NCBI RefSeq assembly: GCF_900638585.1
Contig: NZ_LR134523.1
Span: 1,214,501 to 1,278,500 of the forward strand
Source of the DNA: Aedoeadaptatus ivorii
GTDB lineage: Bacteria; Bacillota; Clostridia; Tissierellales; Peptoniphilaceae
Reading direction: 5' to 3'
Length of the DNA: 64,000 nucleotides
In this document: in pieces, positions 28,648 through 36,553 of the stretch
Numbering within the stretch: position 1 is the first letter of the stretch
Layout: each line of letters begins with the position of its first letter
Notes under the pieces: generated by a model
Databases searched by the model: none
What the model was told of the DNA's origin: nothing
What the model saw: the letters and a program-made list of their open reading frames with translations, nothing else
Made by a program: the position numbers and the translations under genes

Positions 28648-29418
28648 TTACTCCTTAAAAAATGCGTCGAGTACGGCACAGAATTGGCCGTACGCATCTA
28701 AGTAACTGTAATGGCCCCCCGGCAAGACCGCAAGTCCCGCTTCGGGAATCTTCTCTTCGAAGACGCGCGCCATATACAGGGGCGTGGCGTCGTCGTCTTC
28801 GCCCCAGATCAAAAGCGTCGGGGCCGAAATCGCGGGAAAGAACGATTCGGTGGATTCGTTCACCACCTTGACAAAGACCTTGCGCATAATCCCTTGGGCG
28901 GCCTGATAGTCGTCGGATCCGAATTTGCGGTAAAACTTCTCGAGCACCGTCTCCCGATCCTGCCAAAAAAAGAGCTTCTCATAGAGAAAACGCAACAGCT
29001 TAAAACTGTATACCTTGTAGTAATAGGAAGCCTTGCGCTTGGGTAGGACCCCCGAGGCATCGATCAACACCAGCTTGTCCACCCGCTCGGGGCGGGTGGC
29101 GGCGAATTCGGTCAGGGTCTTTCCGCCGAAGGAGTGTCCGATACAATGCGCTCGCGCAATGCCATAGTGCGCAAAAATCGCCTCCAAAAGCGCGGCGTAT
29201 TCCGCGCCGCCGATCACCGAATCGGGCTCGTCGCTTCCGCCGTGGCCGTAGCTGTCGTAGGCGATGACCCGGAATTTGTCCTTTAGACAGTTGACGATCG
29301 GCATCACCGACTCGACATTCGCCCCCCAGCCGTGTAAGACGATCGCAAATTCGTCTCCCTCTTTTGTATCGTATACCGCAATATTCTTCCCTGCGATGCG
29401 TATATGCTCTTTCTCCAT
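28648..29418 (-). CDS. Alpha/beta hydrolase
   Basis: 256 residues. The oxyanion-hole motif is LHGWGANVESV near 28, the nucleophile elbow GHSFGG near 93-98 (Ser95), a likely acid Asp in WGEDDDATP near 208 and a catalytic His in GGHYSYLDAYG near 234. The closest general group is the MhpC/prolyl-aminopeptidase-like fold; the substrate is unknown. Its stop codon overlaps the ribosome site of the membrane Mur ligase, so the two are translated together. This suggests a role in envelope precursor chemistry. Confidence 0.85.
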   Translation of the reverse strand: MEKEHIRIAGKNIAVYDTKEGDEFAIVLHGWGANVESVMPIVNCLKDKFRVIAYDSYGHGGSDEPDSVIGGAEYAALLEAIFAHYGIARAHCIGHSFGGKTLTEFAATRPERVDKLVLIDASGVLPKRKASYYYKVYSFKLLRFLYEKLFFWQDRETVLEKFYRKFGSDDYQAAQGIMRKVFVKVVNESTESFFPAISAPTLLIWGEDDDATPLYMARVFEEKIPEAGLAVLPGGHYSYLDAYGQFCAVLDAFFKE

Positions 29419-29525
29419 GTACTCCTCCTCGAATCCTCATTATACCATAGCAACGCCCCTCGAGAACCTCCGATCCCGTTTTCCGAGGTCGCCTCTCTTT
29501 CGAAAACGCGTCTCGGTAGAAAATG

Positions 29526-29554
29526 TAGACATTGTTTTTTTCGAATGATATGAT
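29526..29554 (+). promoter_or_regulatory. Promoter of the GntR-GNAT-DHFR operon
   Basis: TAGACA - 17 bases - TATGAT, each box one mismatch from consensus. The short inverted repeat attg-tatt-caat (29553-29564) overlaps the predicted start of transcription and may be the operator of the regulator encoded next. Confidence 0.6.
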
Positions 29555-29591
29555 TGTATTCAATGTATCCGGCAAGGAGGAGGCTGAAAAA

Positions 29592-30248
29592 ATGGAATTT
29601 TTATCCTTAAAAGATCACGTGTATAACTTTATTGCGGAGCAAATCCGCCTGGGCAAACTCAATTCCAACGAGAAGGTGAACGAGCAGGACATCTGCCAGC
29701 AATTAAATATCTCTCGGACGCCCGTTCGCGAAGCACTAATTCAGTTGGCGGCGGACGGGTTTTTGGACTCGGCGCCCCGTCGCGGCTTTCGGGTGAAGCC
29801 CTTGACCAAAAAAGAAGGCGAGGACATTTATCGCATCCTCGCTCCCCTCGATGCGCTGGCGGCGGAGCTTTCCATGAACCGCTTGAGCGAAGAGGACTTA
29901 AAGACCATGGACGATCTGGTGGAATTGATGAATTTTCACATCGACCGTTTTCAATTCGATGAGTACTTTGTCCTGCAGGAGCGCTTCCACGATACCTATA
30001 TCGCAAAGACCGACAACGAGACTTTGATCCACACCATCGACCGCCTGCAGCGCCGGTTTATCCGCCAGGGTCACGGACTCGGCGAAAACACCGAATTGCA
30101 AAAGCTCCTGCACGATACCAATGAGCAACACGCCCATATTACCGAACTCTTTCGGGAAAAAAAGACCGAGGAATTAAAGGACTTCCTCGAAAACACCCAC
30201 TGGACCTACCACTATACGGAAGTGGGCCGCACCGCCACCGACGACTGA
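29592..30248 (+). CDS. GntR-family (FadR-type) transcription regulator
   Basis: 218 residues from the ATG at 29592, chosen because AGGAGGAGG lies eight bases before it. A winged helix-turn-helix occupies 1-70 (LGKLNSNEKVNEQDICQQLN, ISRTPVREALIQLAADGF), and an all-helical FCD ligand-binding domain fills 80-210 with the usual metal/ligand histidines (RFHDTYIA, NEQHAHI). FadR-type members respond to organic acids and similar metabolites. It is first in a three-gene unit, so it may control the genes behind it and itself. Confidence 0.9.
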   Translation: MEFLSLKDHVYNFIAEQIRLGKLNSNEKVNEQDICQQLNISRTPVREALIQLAADGFLDSAPRRGFRVKPLTKKEGEDIYRILAPLDALAAELSMNRLSEEDLKTMDDLVELMNFHIDRFQFDEYFVLQERFHDTYIAKTDNETLIHTIDRLQRRFIRQGHGLGENTELQKLLHDTNEQHAHITELFREKKTEELKDFLENTHWTYHYTEVGRTATDD

Positions 30249-30286
30249 TATAGGACGCCTGCGGGCACAGAAGACGGGAGGACATC

Positions 30287-31498
30287 ATGACGATTTATGT
30301 AAAAACCGTCCCCTACGGGACGCACGCATATGGGGAAGCCGCAGAACTCAGAGATCACATTCTCTACCGGCCCCGCGGTCTTAGACTGGATGCGGCGAGA
30401 AAAAGCCTCGATCGGGACCGCACCCTCTACGGCCTCTATAACGAAGAGGCGCTGATCGGCATCGCCGTTACAGAAGCGGATGCGGACGCGCTTTGCATTC
30501 ATGAAGTGCTCATACAAGAAAACCACCGCAGAGAGGGGCTCGGTACCGCGCTTCTTTCTACGATCGAGCGACTCGAGGCGCCGGGCACGCGGATCACCGC
30601 TTCCGCACCGCTTTCTCTGCGCCCCTTCTTCGAGGCGGCGGGCTACCTTCCCGAAAACAAGCACCGCAGCGAAGACGACCTGCTGCAGATCGAGTTTTCG
30701 AAGGTCGTCGCAAAGAACACCCGCGGCGCCGCGCCCTTCTATGATCCCCGCCAGGAAAAGCCCCTGCTCTATATCACCACAAAGACCCGGGGCTTTTCCC
30801 TCTTACCCGTCCTCCGCAACCGCTTCCCCAAGGAGCACCTCTTCGTGCTCGATTTGCCCGAAGTGGATGCCATGTGGTTTTCCGTGGCCGAACGCGCCGG
30901 TGTCGAGGCGACGAAGTATGCGATGCTCGCCCCCGAGCTCGCCGGCGATCGCCGCTTCTACGGCATTCGCGACCTGGATCTGCCGAAAGCGGCGGCCCGG
31001 GCGGCGGACCGCACAAGTCGCAACAAGCGCGTATTGCTCCTCGGAACCGAAGAGGAACTCAAGGGCCGCGCCTATGAGGCGGCGTTCGAAGCACAAAACC
31101 CTTCCCTCTCGAGCGTACAAATGCTCCTTCCCACCGAGGGCATCTGCCCCGATGAAAGTCCCGATGCCGCTTTTTACGAGACCCTCACCGTACACGCCGA
31201 AGCCTTACAAGAAGAGGAGTTCGACGCCGTCGTCATCGTCGATTCCCTGCTCTCCACGCGCGCCGATGCCATTCGGACTTTTCTCGCCCGCAAACTGGAA
31301 CGCACGCTTTTCGCGGTCGATGTCTTTGATCTGATGGCGGAGGCGCTGCGGCTCGATCTGATCGCGAACAACCGCATTCGCCACGCAGGGGATGTGGGCG
31401 AACTCAGAATCTTTACCGAGACGCCCGACCGGGCCAGAAAAGAATTGCGACGCTACCACCCCGCCGAGCGTTCCGCGCCCATCGAGACGCTGCGATGA
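30287..31498 (+). CDS. GNAT acetyltransferase fused to a catalytically degenerate glutamate-racemase-like domain
   Basis: 403 residues. Residues 1-140 are a GNAT fold with the acetyl-CoA loop ENHRREGLGTALL (79-91). Residues 158-385 follow the order of MurI/RacE: a first-strand segment LLYITTKTRGFSLLPVLRNR, then NKRVLLLGTEEELKGRAYEA at 246-265, closely matching the racemase GTExTIKxxAYExA segment, then EFDAVVIVDSLLSTRADAIR at 311-330, where racemases have the catalytic GCTHYP. Both catalytic cysteines are absent, so racemase activity is not expected. Acetyltransferase substrate unknown. It overlaps the next gene by four bases (ATGA). Confidence 0.72.
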   Translation: MTIYVKTVPYGTHAYGEAAELRDHILYRPRGLRLDAARKSLDRDRTLYGLYNEEALIGIAVTEADADALCIHEVLIQENHRREGLGTALLSTIERLEAPGTRITASAPLSLRPFFEAAGYLPENKHRSEDDLLQIEFSKVVAKNTRGAAPFYDPRQEKPLLYITTKTRGFSLLPVLRNRFPKEHLFVLDLPEVDAMWFSVAERAGVEATKYAMLAPELAGDRRFYGIRDLDLPKAAARAADRTSRNKRVLLLGTEEELKGRAYEAAFEAQNPSLSSVQMLLPTEGICPDESPDAAFYETLTVHAEALQEEEFDAVVIVDSLLSTRADAIRTFLARKLERTLFAVDVFDLMAEALRLDLIANNRIRHAGDVGELRIFTETPDRARKELRRYHPAERSAPIETLR

Positions 31499-31962
31499 TC
31501 CTTCTTCTCCTCGCCGACAAAGACGGCGCCATCGCAAAGGACGGCAAGCAGATCCTCTTTATCCCCGAAGACCTGGCGCGCTTCAAGGCGCGCACCGCCG
31601 GTGGCGTGCTCGTTATGGGCCGAAAGACCTTCGAAAACACCGGCGCCCTCTCCGGCAGAATCAGCCTGGTAATGAGCCGTAGCGCGGGCGTGGAAAGCGA
31701 CGAGGTGCACTATTTTTCGAGCGAATCGGAGCTCAATGCACATCTCGCCGCCTATGCGGACCGCCCCGTCTTTCTGGTCGGCGGAGCCACCACCGTACGG
31801 CGCCTCTACGATCGCATCGAAGAAGCCTATATCACCCGCGTCGACAGACACACCGGCGGCGAGGTCAAAATGCCCGATCTCGCGGCCGACTTCGTACTGT
31901 CGAGTGCGACGCTCATCGCAGAGGGCGCGATCGAGGAACACTGGGTACGCAAAGATCGATAA
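31495..31962 (+). CDS. folA: Dihydrofolate reductase
   Basis: 155 residues: MILLLLADKDGAIAKDGKQI at the nicotinamide end, GGVLVMGRKTFENTG near 36 for NADPH, ISLVMSR near 55 and FLVGGATTVRRLYDRIEEAY near 92. It reduces dihydrofolate to tetrahydrofolate, which feeds purine and thymidylate synthesis. It is short but complete. No thyA is next to it. The ATGA overlap with the GNAT-fusion gene points to coupled translation. Confidence 0.85.
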   Translation: MILLLLADKDGAIAKDGKQILFIPEDLARFKARTAGGVLVMGRKTFENTGALSGRISLVMSRSAGVESDEVHYFSSESELNAHLAAYADRPVFLVGGATTVRRLYDRIEEAYITRVDRHTGGEVKMPDLAADFVLSSATLIAEGAIEEHWVRKDR

Positions 31963-31963
31963 A

Positions 31964-32003
31964 AAGAAAAGGATCGAAGAGAAATTCTCTTCGATCCTTT
32001 TTT
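31964..32003. terminator. Bidirectional terminator between DHFR and rhodanese genes
   Basis: The arm aaaggatcgaagagaa pairs with its complement ttctcttcgatccttt almost without a loop. A-rich and T-rich flanks serve both converging genes. Confidence 0.85.
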
Positions 32004-32013
32004 ACATCCGCGA

Positions 32014-32547
32014 TCAGTCGCTTTCTACCGGATATTCGGCATCCAACCAAGCGCCGATTCCGCCCGGTTGGCGGAGCACATTGGTGAATCCTTCTTCTTT
32101 GGCGATCATGGCGCCTACGTGGGAACGCTCACAGTCTACAAAGCCGCAGTAGAGCACGATGGTCTTTGCTTTGTCGGTGCCCAGCGCTTGGATAAAGGCT
32201 TCCTTTTGCTCGGGGGTCACCTCTTCCATCTTGACCGGCAACTCGGCGTTTACCGCGCCGGGGATGCGGTTTTTCTTAAAGGATTTTTCCGGCATGGTAT
32301 CGACGATAACCATGTCTTCCTTAGCGTCGATCTTGCCCTTTAAGTCTTCGGTAGAGATCAATTCGTATTGGCCTTCTTCGACCGCCTTTACCAACTTCAT
32401 GGAAGCGGATTCGATGGTCACTTCGTTTCCGTCTCTTGCGGAACCGGGACGATCGGCAGCGGCCCCTTCCTTTGCGCCGCCGGCGCTACAACCCGCCAAG
32501 AGGGCGAAGGACAGCACGGCAACGGCGATCAGTTTTAAATGTTTCAT
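32014..32547 (-). CDS. Rhodanese-domain lipoprotein
   Basis: 177 residues. The signal peptide ends in the lipobox LLAGC (Cys20), so the protein should be anchored outside the membrane. Residues about 60-175 are a single rhodanese domain with VDTMPEKSFKKNRIPGAVNA and the active-site loop VLYCGFVDCERSHVG. The cysteine in LYCG is the usual sulfur carrier. Extracellular single-domain rhodaneses may handle thiosulfate, persulfides or redox signals; the exact role is not clear. It is transcribed alone. Confidence 0.88.
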   Translation of the reverse strand: MKHLKLIAVAVLSFALLAGCSAGGAKEGAAADRPGSARDGNEVTIESASMKLVKAVEEGQYELISTEDLKGKIDAKEDMVIVDTMPEKSFKKNRIPGAVNAELPVKMEEVTPEQKEAFIQALGTDKAKTIVLYCGFVDCERSHVGAMIAKEEGFTNVLRQPGGIGAWLDAEYPVESD

Positions 32548-32709
32548 ATTTGTACCTCCTTATATAATTATAGCAATGCGAAAATCGTTTCGCAAAACAA
32601 TTTTTCTCGTTTCCCCGCCCCTTCTATTTTTCCCTCTATGTTCGCATTTCCATAAATCTGATAAAAAATAGTTATTTTTGAAAAAGTTTTCACAAAAGGA
32701 AACAAAGTC

Positions 32710-32737
32710 TTGTTTCTTTTGCGATACCGTGTATACT
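32710..32737 (+). promoter_or_regulatory. Promoter of the ECF S-component gene
   Basis: TTGTTT - 16 bases - TATACT, 23 bases before the GTG start codon; the leader is too short for a riboswitch. Confidence 0.5.
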
Positions 32738-32760
32738 AATACGTGTAATGGAGGTGTAAA

Positions 32761-33270
32761 GTGAAAAAGTATGACGTGCGCGAGCTGGTTTTTACCGCAC
32801 TGTTTATCGCATTGGTATACATATTTACCTGGCTCGTGAAAATCCAACTGCCTTTCGCACCCGACGGAGGGTTGATCCACTTGGGGAATGTCCCCTTCTT
32901 CTTGGCCTGCCTCTTCTTCGGAAGACGAGTCGGCATGCTCGCCGGCGCCTTAGGCATGGGACTGTTCGACGTAACCAGCGGCTGGGTGGCATGGGCGCCG
33001 ATGACGGTGATCTCGGCTCTGATTATGGGCTATATCTTGGGCGGCCTCTACGAAGAGGAGTTCAAGATCAACCGCTATGCCGTCGCCATGGTGCTCTTGG
33101 CTATCGTCAAGGTGCTGACCTATTATATCGGCGAATCGATTATGTTTAAGTCGCTTTTGGTGCCCTTGGCATCCATTCCCGGCAATCTGATCCAAATCGG
33201 CGTCTCCGCCGTCATCGTCGCCATACTGATTCCGCCCATGACGCGGGTTATGAAAAACATCCGCCGATAG
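32761..33270 (+). CDS. ECF transporter S component, substrate unassigned
   Basis: 169 residues with about five to six membrane spans. FTALFIALVYIFTWLVKIQL, then GGLIHLGNVPFFLACLFFGR and DVTSGWVAWAPMTVISALIM, match the ECF-type riboflavin-S-component-like family. S components capture a vitamin and use shared EcfA/EcfA'/EcfT energising units, none of which are in the window. No vitamin riboswitch precedes it. GTG start after GGAGGTG. Confidence 0.85.
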   Translation: MKKYDVRELVFTALFIALVYIFTWLVKIQLPFAPDGGLIHLGNVPFFLACLFFGRRVGMLAGALGMGLFDVTSGWVAWAPMTVISALIMGYILGGLYEEEFKINRYAVAMVLLAIVKVLTYYIGESIMFKSLLVPLASIPGNLIQIGVSAVIVAILIPPMTRVMKNIRR

Positions 33271-33274
33271 GCAT

Positions 33275-33311
33275 AAAAAAACCGGTTCCCGAAGGAGCCG
33301 GCCTTTTTTTG
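33275..33311. terminator. Bidirectional terminator between two S-component genes
   Basis: ccggttcc-cgaa-ggagccgg with A6 before and T7 after; it serves both converging genes. Confidence 0.85.
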
Positions 33312-33319
33312 TGTCTTTT

Positions 33320-33937
33320 TTATTTTCTCTTGCCGCCGAGAAAGGGCGACACGCGTTTATACAGAAGCAGCGTTACGATAGAGACCACGCAGCCCTTCAC
33401 GAGATTAAAGGGGATGATGCAGTAAACCATCAAGTCCCACAGGCTGTGTACCTTGCTCGTAACGGCACGGCCCATTTCGAGGATCGCCTCCATGGGCATG
33501 ATCTTCGCATAGAGCGGAAATACCACAAAGTAGTTGCTCAAGGTGGCGAGGGCGGTCATACCCACGACGCCCGCCAACAGGCCCGCCACCGCGCCTTTAT
33601 AGGTGTTGTGCCGACGATAAAATGCCGCCGAGGTGCCGACGAATACGGCGCCCACGATAAAGTTCGACAGCTCGCCCACCCCGCCGGTGGCGGTGCCGCG
33701 CACGAAGACGGCGAGTACGCATTTGATCAGCTCGATGGTGATTCCCACCACCGGGCCCATGGCAAAGCCGCCGATCAACGCCGGGACATCCGACAGGTCG
33801 ATCTTGATAAAAGGCGGCGCGATAAAGGCCAGCGGAAACTCTACATACATCAATAAAAACGCCACCACGGCGAGCATCGAGAGCTTGGTGAGGTTTTTCG
33901 TGGAATAAACGGACTTTCCTCGTTGAATTTGGTTCAT
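33320..33937 (-). CDS. ribU: Riboflavin ECF transporter S component
   Basis: 205 residues with about six spans. KLSMLAVVAFLLMYVEFPLA, FIKIDLSDVPALIGGFAMGP and IELIKCVLAVFVRGTATGGV are typical of RibU, the riboflavin-binding subunit. The FMN riboswitch directly upstream confirms the substrate: excess FMN would shut off uptake. Other rib genes are not in this window. Confidence 0.94.
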   Translation of the reverse strand: MNQIQRGKSVYSTKNLTKLSMLAVVAFLLMYVEFPLAFIAPPFIKIDLSDVPALIGGFAMGPVVGITIELIKCVLAVFVRGTATGGVGELSNFIVGAVFVGTSAAFYRRHNTYKGAVAGLLAGVVGMTALATLSNYFVVFPLYAKIMPMEAILEMGRAVTSKVHSLWDLMVYCIIPFNLVKGCVVSIVTLLLYKRVSPFLGGKRK

Positions 33938-33961
33938 AGATCCTCCCTAAACTAAGGGCAT

Positions 33962-33990
33962 AAAAAAATGCCCGCAGTCTCCCGGGCTTG
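33962..33990 (-). terminator. FMN-riboswitch expression-platform terminator
   Basis: On the minus strand AAGCCCG-ggagactg-CGGGCAT followed by seven T, between the aptamer and ribU. FMN binding is expected to favour this hairpin. Confidence 0.85.
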
Positions 33991-34005
33991 AACACATGAA
34001 AAAAG

Positions 34006-34118
34006 ACATCTTCTTTCATCCGGACTATACCGTCGGTATCGGAATTGCACCGATTCAGTCAAAAGACGAGTGGACTTTACCACCGGTGAGGAATTGCACC
34101 TCGCCCTGAAGATTATTT
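34006..34118 (-). ncRNA. FMN riboswitch (RFN element)
   Basis: On the minus strand the conserved blocks appear in order: ATCTTCAGGGCGAGGTGCAA, then TTCCTCACCGGTGGTAAAGTC, then GACTGAATCGGTGCAATTCC, then GATACCGACGGTATAGTCCG and GATGAAAGAAGAT, whose ends pair as P1. This matches the RFN consensus closely. It sits upstream of ribU with a terminator in between. Confidence 0.96.
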
Positions 34119-34164
34119 CTATCTGTATTATACCACGTCGATCGCATTTGTAAACCGGCATGAC

Positions 34165-34193
34165 AAAAAAATAACGCCCCGCAAGGGGCGCAA
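34165..34193 (-). terminator. Terminator after the L,D-transpeptidase gene
   Basis: GCGCCCC-TTGC-GGGGCGT followed by TATTTTTTT on the minus strand, directly after the stop codon. Confidence 0.85.
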
Positions 34194-34194
34194 T

Positions 34195-35577
34195 TTATAT
34201 GGCGTGTTTTGCGGAATTGTATACGATCACGGGCATGCCCTTAAAGGCGTTCTTGTAGAAAGTGCCTGCGATCTTCGGCGGGGTGTTGACACAGCCGTGG
34301 CTGCCGCCGCCGCGATAGATATTGCCGCCGTAGCTGCCGCGCCAACTGGAATCGTGAATCCCGCAACCGGTCCAGTCGAAGGGCATCCAGTAGTTTACCC
34401 AGCTCTTCCAGGTATCGCCGGTGAGATAGCGGCCGGTTTCTTTCATCCAGACTTCCTGTACGCCGGTGGGCGTGCTGTTTCCGTCTAGGGGGTCGCCCGT
34501 CACCACGGGGGTGTCGACCACCAGCTCACCGTTGTTGTAGAGCCACATGTGTTGCCGGGCGATGTCGATTTCGATATACGAATTGCCCACATCGTCTACA
34601 TTTCGGTGGAGCGCCTTACGCTTATAGACGGGCGTGAGTTCCTTGGTCGTCTTTTCCTTTAAGGCGGCGAGGAGTTCCTCGCGCGTCTTTTCGCGGTCGG
34701 TCTGCCAGCCGTAAATGCCGCCCTTAATGCGCATGGTCGCCCCGCCCGTCGCGGTAAAGTCGCGGGTAGAGCGGAAGGTGTCGTATTTGTCGGCGAGCAT
34801 ATCCACATAGTCCTTCACCTTTTCCTCGCTGGGGGAAAGGCTGCCGTCGGGATTGGAGCCGTAGAGGGCGATTAAGGGTTCTCCCGCCAATTCCTCGGTG
34901 CGATCCGAAAAATTATAGCTAAGGGTAAAGCCCTCGATCTCGTTTAGGCTCTTGACGTGATTTTCCATGGCGGATCTGTTTTCCGCCGGCTTGGCCTGCA
35001 CATAGAGCTTCTTTTCGTCGAGGTCCAGATCCTCCTCTTGGCTGTGGAAGGCAGCGAGGACCGACTGTTTGAGCTTCGGGCCGTCGACGCGGGTGCCTTC
35101 TACGGCATCGGCGATGACATAGCCCGTGCCCGCCTTGTAGGAGATCTTTTCGGGTTCGGGATCGGTGATGTCCGAATCGGCGATCACATGGAGCGCGGCG
35201 AGGATCGATTCGAGCTTACTGTCGTCGTATTCGACCTTGGTCTCGATGGCATGGTCTTTTTTGACAAAGCTCAATACCGGCCACGCCCAGGGGTTGGCGT
35301 CGATATTCGAGACATTTTCTAAGGTTTCTTTGTAGCCGAAGTCCTTGGCGGAAATCTCGTCTTTTTTTCCGTCTTTGCCGCGAATTTGAAGCGCGTAGTC
35401 GGACCAGGAAGACGCAAACTCCTGCGGCAATTTGTTTTTGGAACGCATAGAAATATCCGCTCCGTTGATAAAGGTATTGGGCATATACACCTGCGAAAAC
35501 GCGGCCACACCCAAGGCATACAGGAGCAGAAGCACGCCGGCGATCACGGCGAAGATCTTCCCTATTGTTCTCGTCAT
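34195..35577 (-). CDS. L,D-transpeptidase (YkuD family) with membrane anchor
   Basis: 460 residues. One N-terminal membrane span (about 8-28) anchors it outside. Residues about 50-330 hold two repeats of the PG-binding-4 type domain. Residues 335-460 form the YkuD catalytic domain with NSYIEIDIARQHMWLYNNGE, NSTPTG, and the active-site segment HDSSWRGSYGGNIYRGGGSH followed by GCVNTP, where the cysteine is the nucleophile. It forms 3-3 cross-links in peptidoglycan or attaches proteins, and is insensitive to most penicillins. It is a single gene with its own terminator. Confidence 0.95.
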   Translation of the reverse strand: MTRTIGKIFAVIAGVLLLLYALGVAAFSQVYMPNTFINGADISMRSKNKLPQEFASSWSDYALQIRGKDGKKDEISAKDFGYKETLENVSNIDANPWAWPVLSFVKKDHAIETKVEYDDSKLESILAALHVIADSDITDPEPEKISYKAGTGYVIADAVEGTRVDGPKLKQSVLAAFHSQEEDLDLDEKKLYVQAKPAENRSAMENHVKSLNEIEGFTLSYNFSDRTEELAGEPLIALYGSNPDGSLSPSEEKVKDYVDMLADKYDTFRSTRDFTATGGATMRIKGGIYGWQTDREKTREELLAALKEKTTKELTPVYKRKALHRNVDDVGNSYIEIDIARQHMWLYNNGELVVDTPVVTGDPLDGNSTPTGVQEVWMKETGRYLTGDTWKSWVNYWMPFDWTGCGIHDSSWRGSYGGNIYRGGGSHGCVNTPPKIAGTFYKNAFKGMPVIVYNSAKHAI

Positions 35578-35718
35578 GATTACTCCCTTTCTAAACTTAC
35601 TGACTTGGGTATTAGTCTACCAATAAAGTTCACGACTGACAAGATCATAATACCTCTTCCCACAAAGAATATTTCGGTATATCCTATAGGTAAAGTAAAG
35701 TATGAAATGAGGAGAAAT

Positions 35719-36489
35719 ATGGAAAAAAATCACAGAACGATTCAATCATTGGCCCGCGCCTTTTCAATCCTGGATTGCTTCGACTCCGTCCACCCTCGTT
35801 TGAGCCTGACGGAGATATCAAAAATCGTAAAATTGAATGTCAATACCACCCGCGGCCTCGTCAATACCCTGATGCACTACCACTATCTGAGCCGCGACGA
35901 AGAAGAAAATGTATACTACTTAGGCCTCGCGTTTATCCCCAAGGCGAATTTGGTGGAAGAGCACTACTTTTACCATATGAAAAATAAAATCTTCCCCGTT
36001 CTCCGCACCTGGGCCAACCGCTTCGGTTTGAGCGCGCGGCTGAATATGGTCGACGACGGCCAGTTGTTAACGGTGTTCACCGAAGTCCCCGACGCCTCCC
36101 GCTACCTCTTATTGACCCGCTCCCGCACGCCCTTTCCCCTACACGCCACCGCATCGGGAAAGGCATATCTCGCGTCCCTACCGCCGGGCCTCGTGCGCAA
36201 ATATATCGAAGAGACGCGGCTGGTACGCTACACCGACCTCACCATTACCGACGAAAACGCGCTTCTCGAGGAACTCGAAAAGACCCGCGCGCGCGGCTAC
36301 GCCTTAGAGATCGGCGAGATCAACGACGGCATCGGCTCCATCGCCATCCCCATGCTGAACAAGCGGGGCGAATGCATCGGCACCGTCTCCCTGTCGGGCG
36401 CCAACGAAGAGATCCTCGCCGAGGAAAAGGACGCCCGCGAAACCATCGGCCGCTTCCTCGAAGACCTAAAGCCCCTATGGCAACAATAA
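35719..36489 (+). CDS. IclR-family transcription regulator
   Basis: 256 residues from the ATG at 35719, preceded by GAGGAG. An N-terminal winged helix (1-70: TIQSLARAFSILDCFDSVHP, LSLTEISKIVKLNVNTTRGL) is followed by an effector-binding domain (about 90-250) with LHATASGKAYLA near 140 and GYALEIGEINDGIGSIAIP near 195. It converges with the purine permease gene, so it is not obviously its regulator. Its target and ligand are unknown. Confidence 0.9.
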   Translation: MEKNHRTIQSLARAFSILDCFDSVHPRLSLTEISKIVKLNVNTTRGLVNTLMHYHYLSRDEEENVYYLGLAFIPKANLVEEHYFYHMKNKIFPVLRTWANRFGLSARLNMVDDGQLLTVFTEVPDASRYLLLTRSRTPFPLHATASGKAYLASLPPGLVRKYIEETRLVRYTDLTITDENALLEELEKTRARGYALEIGEINDGIGSIAIPMLNKRGECIGTVSLSGANEEILAEEKDARETIGRFLEDLKPLWQQ

Positions 36490-36492
36490 ATC

Positions 36493-36546
36493 AAAAAGAC
36501 CCCGTAACCGCCGCTTGCCGCCGCACGGTTTACGAGGTCTTTTTTG
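36493..36546. terminator. Bidirectional terminator between the iclR-type and permease genes
   Basis: aaaaagacc/ccgtaaccg pairs with cggtttacg/aggtcttttt across a GC-rich loop; A and T tracts lie on both sides. Confidence 0.8.
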
Positions 36547-36553
36547 ATTGTAT

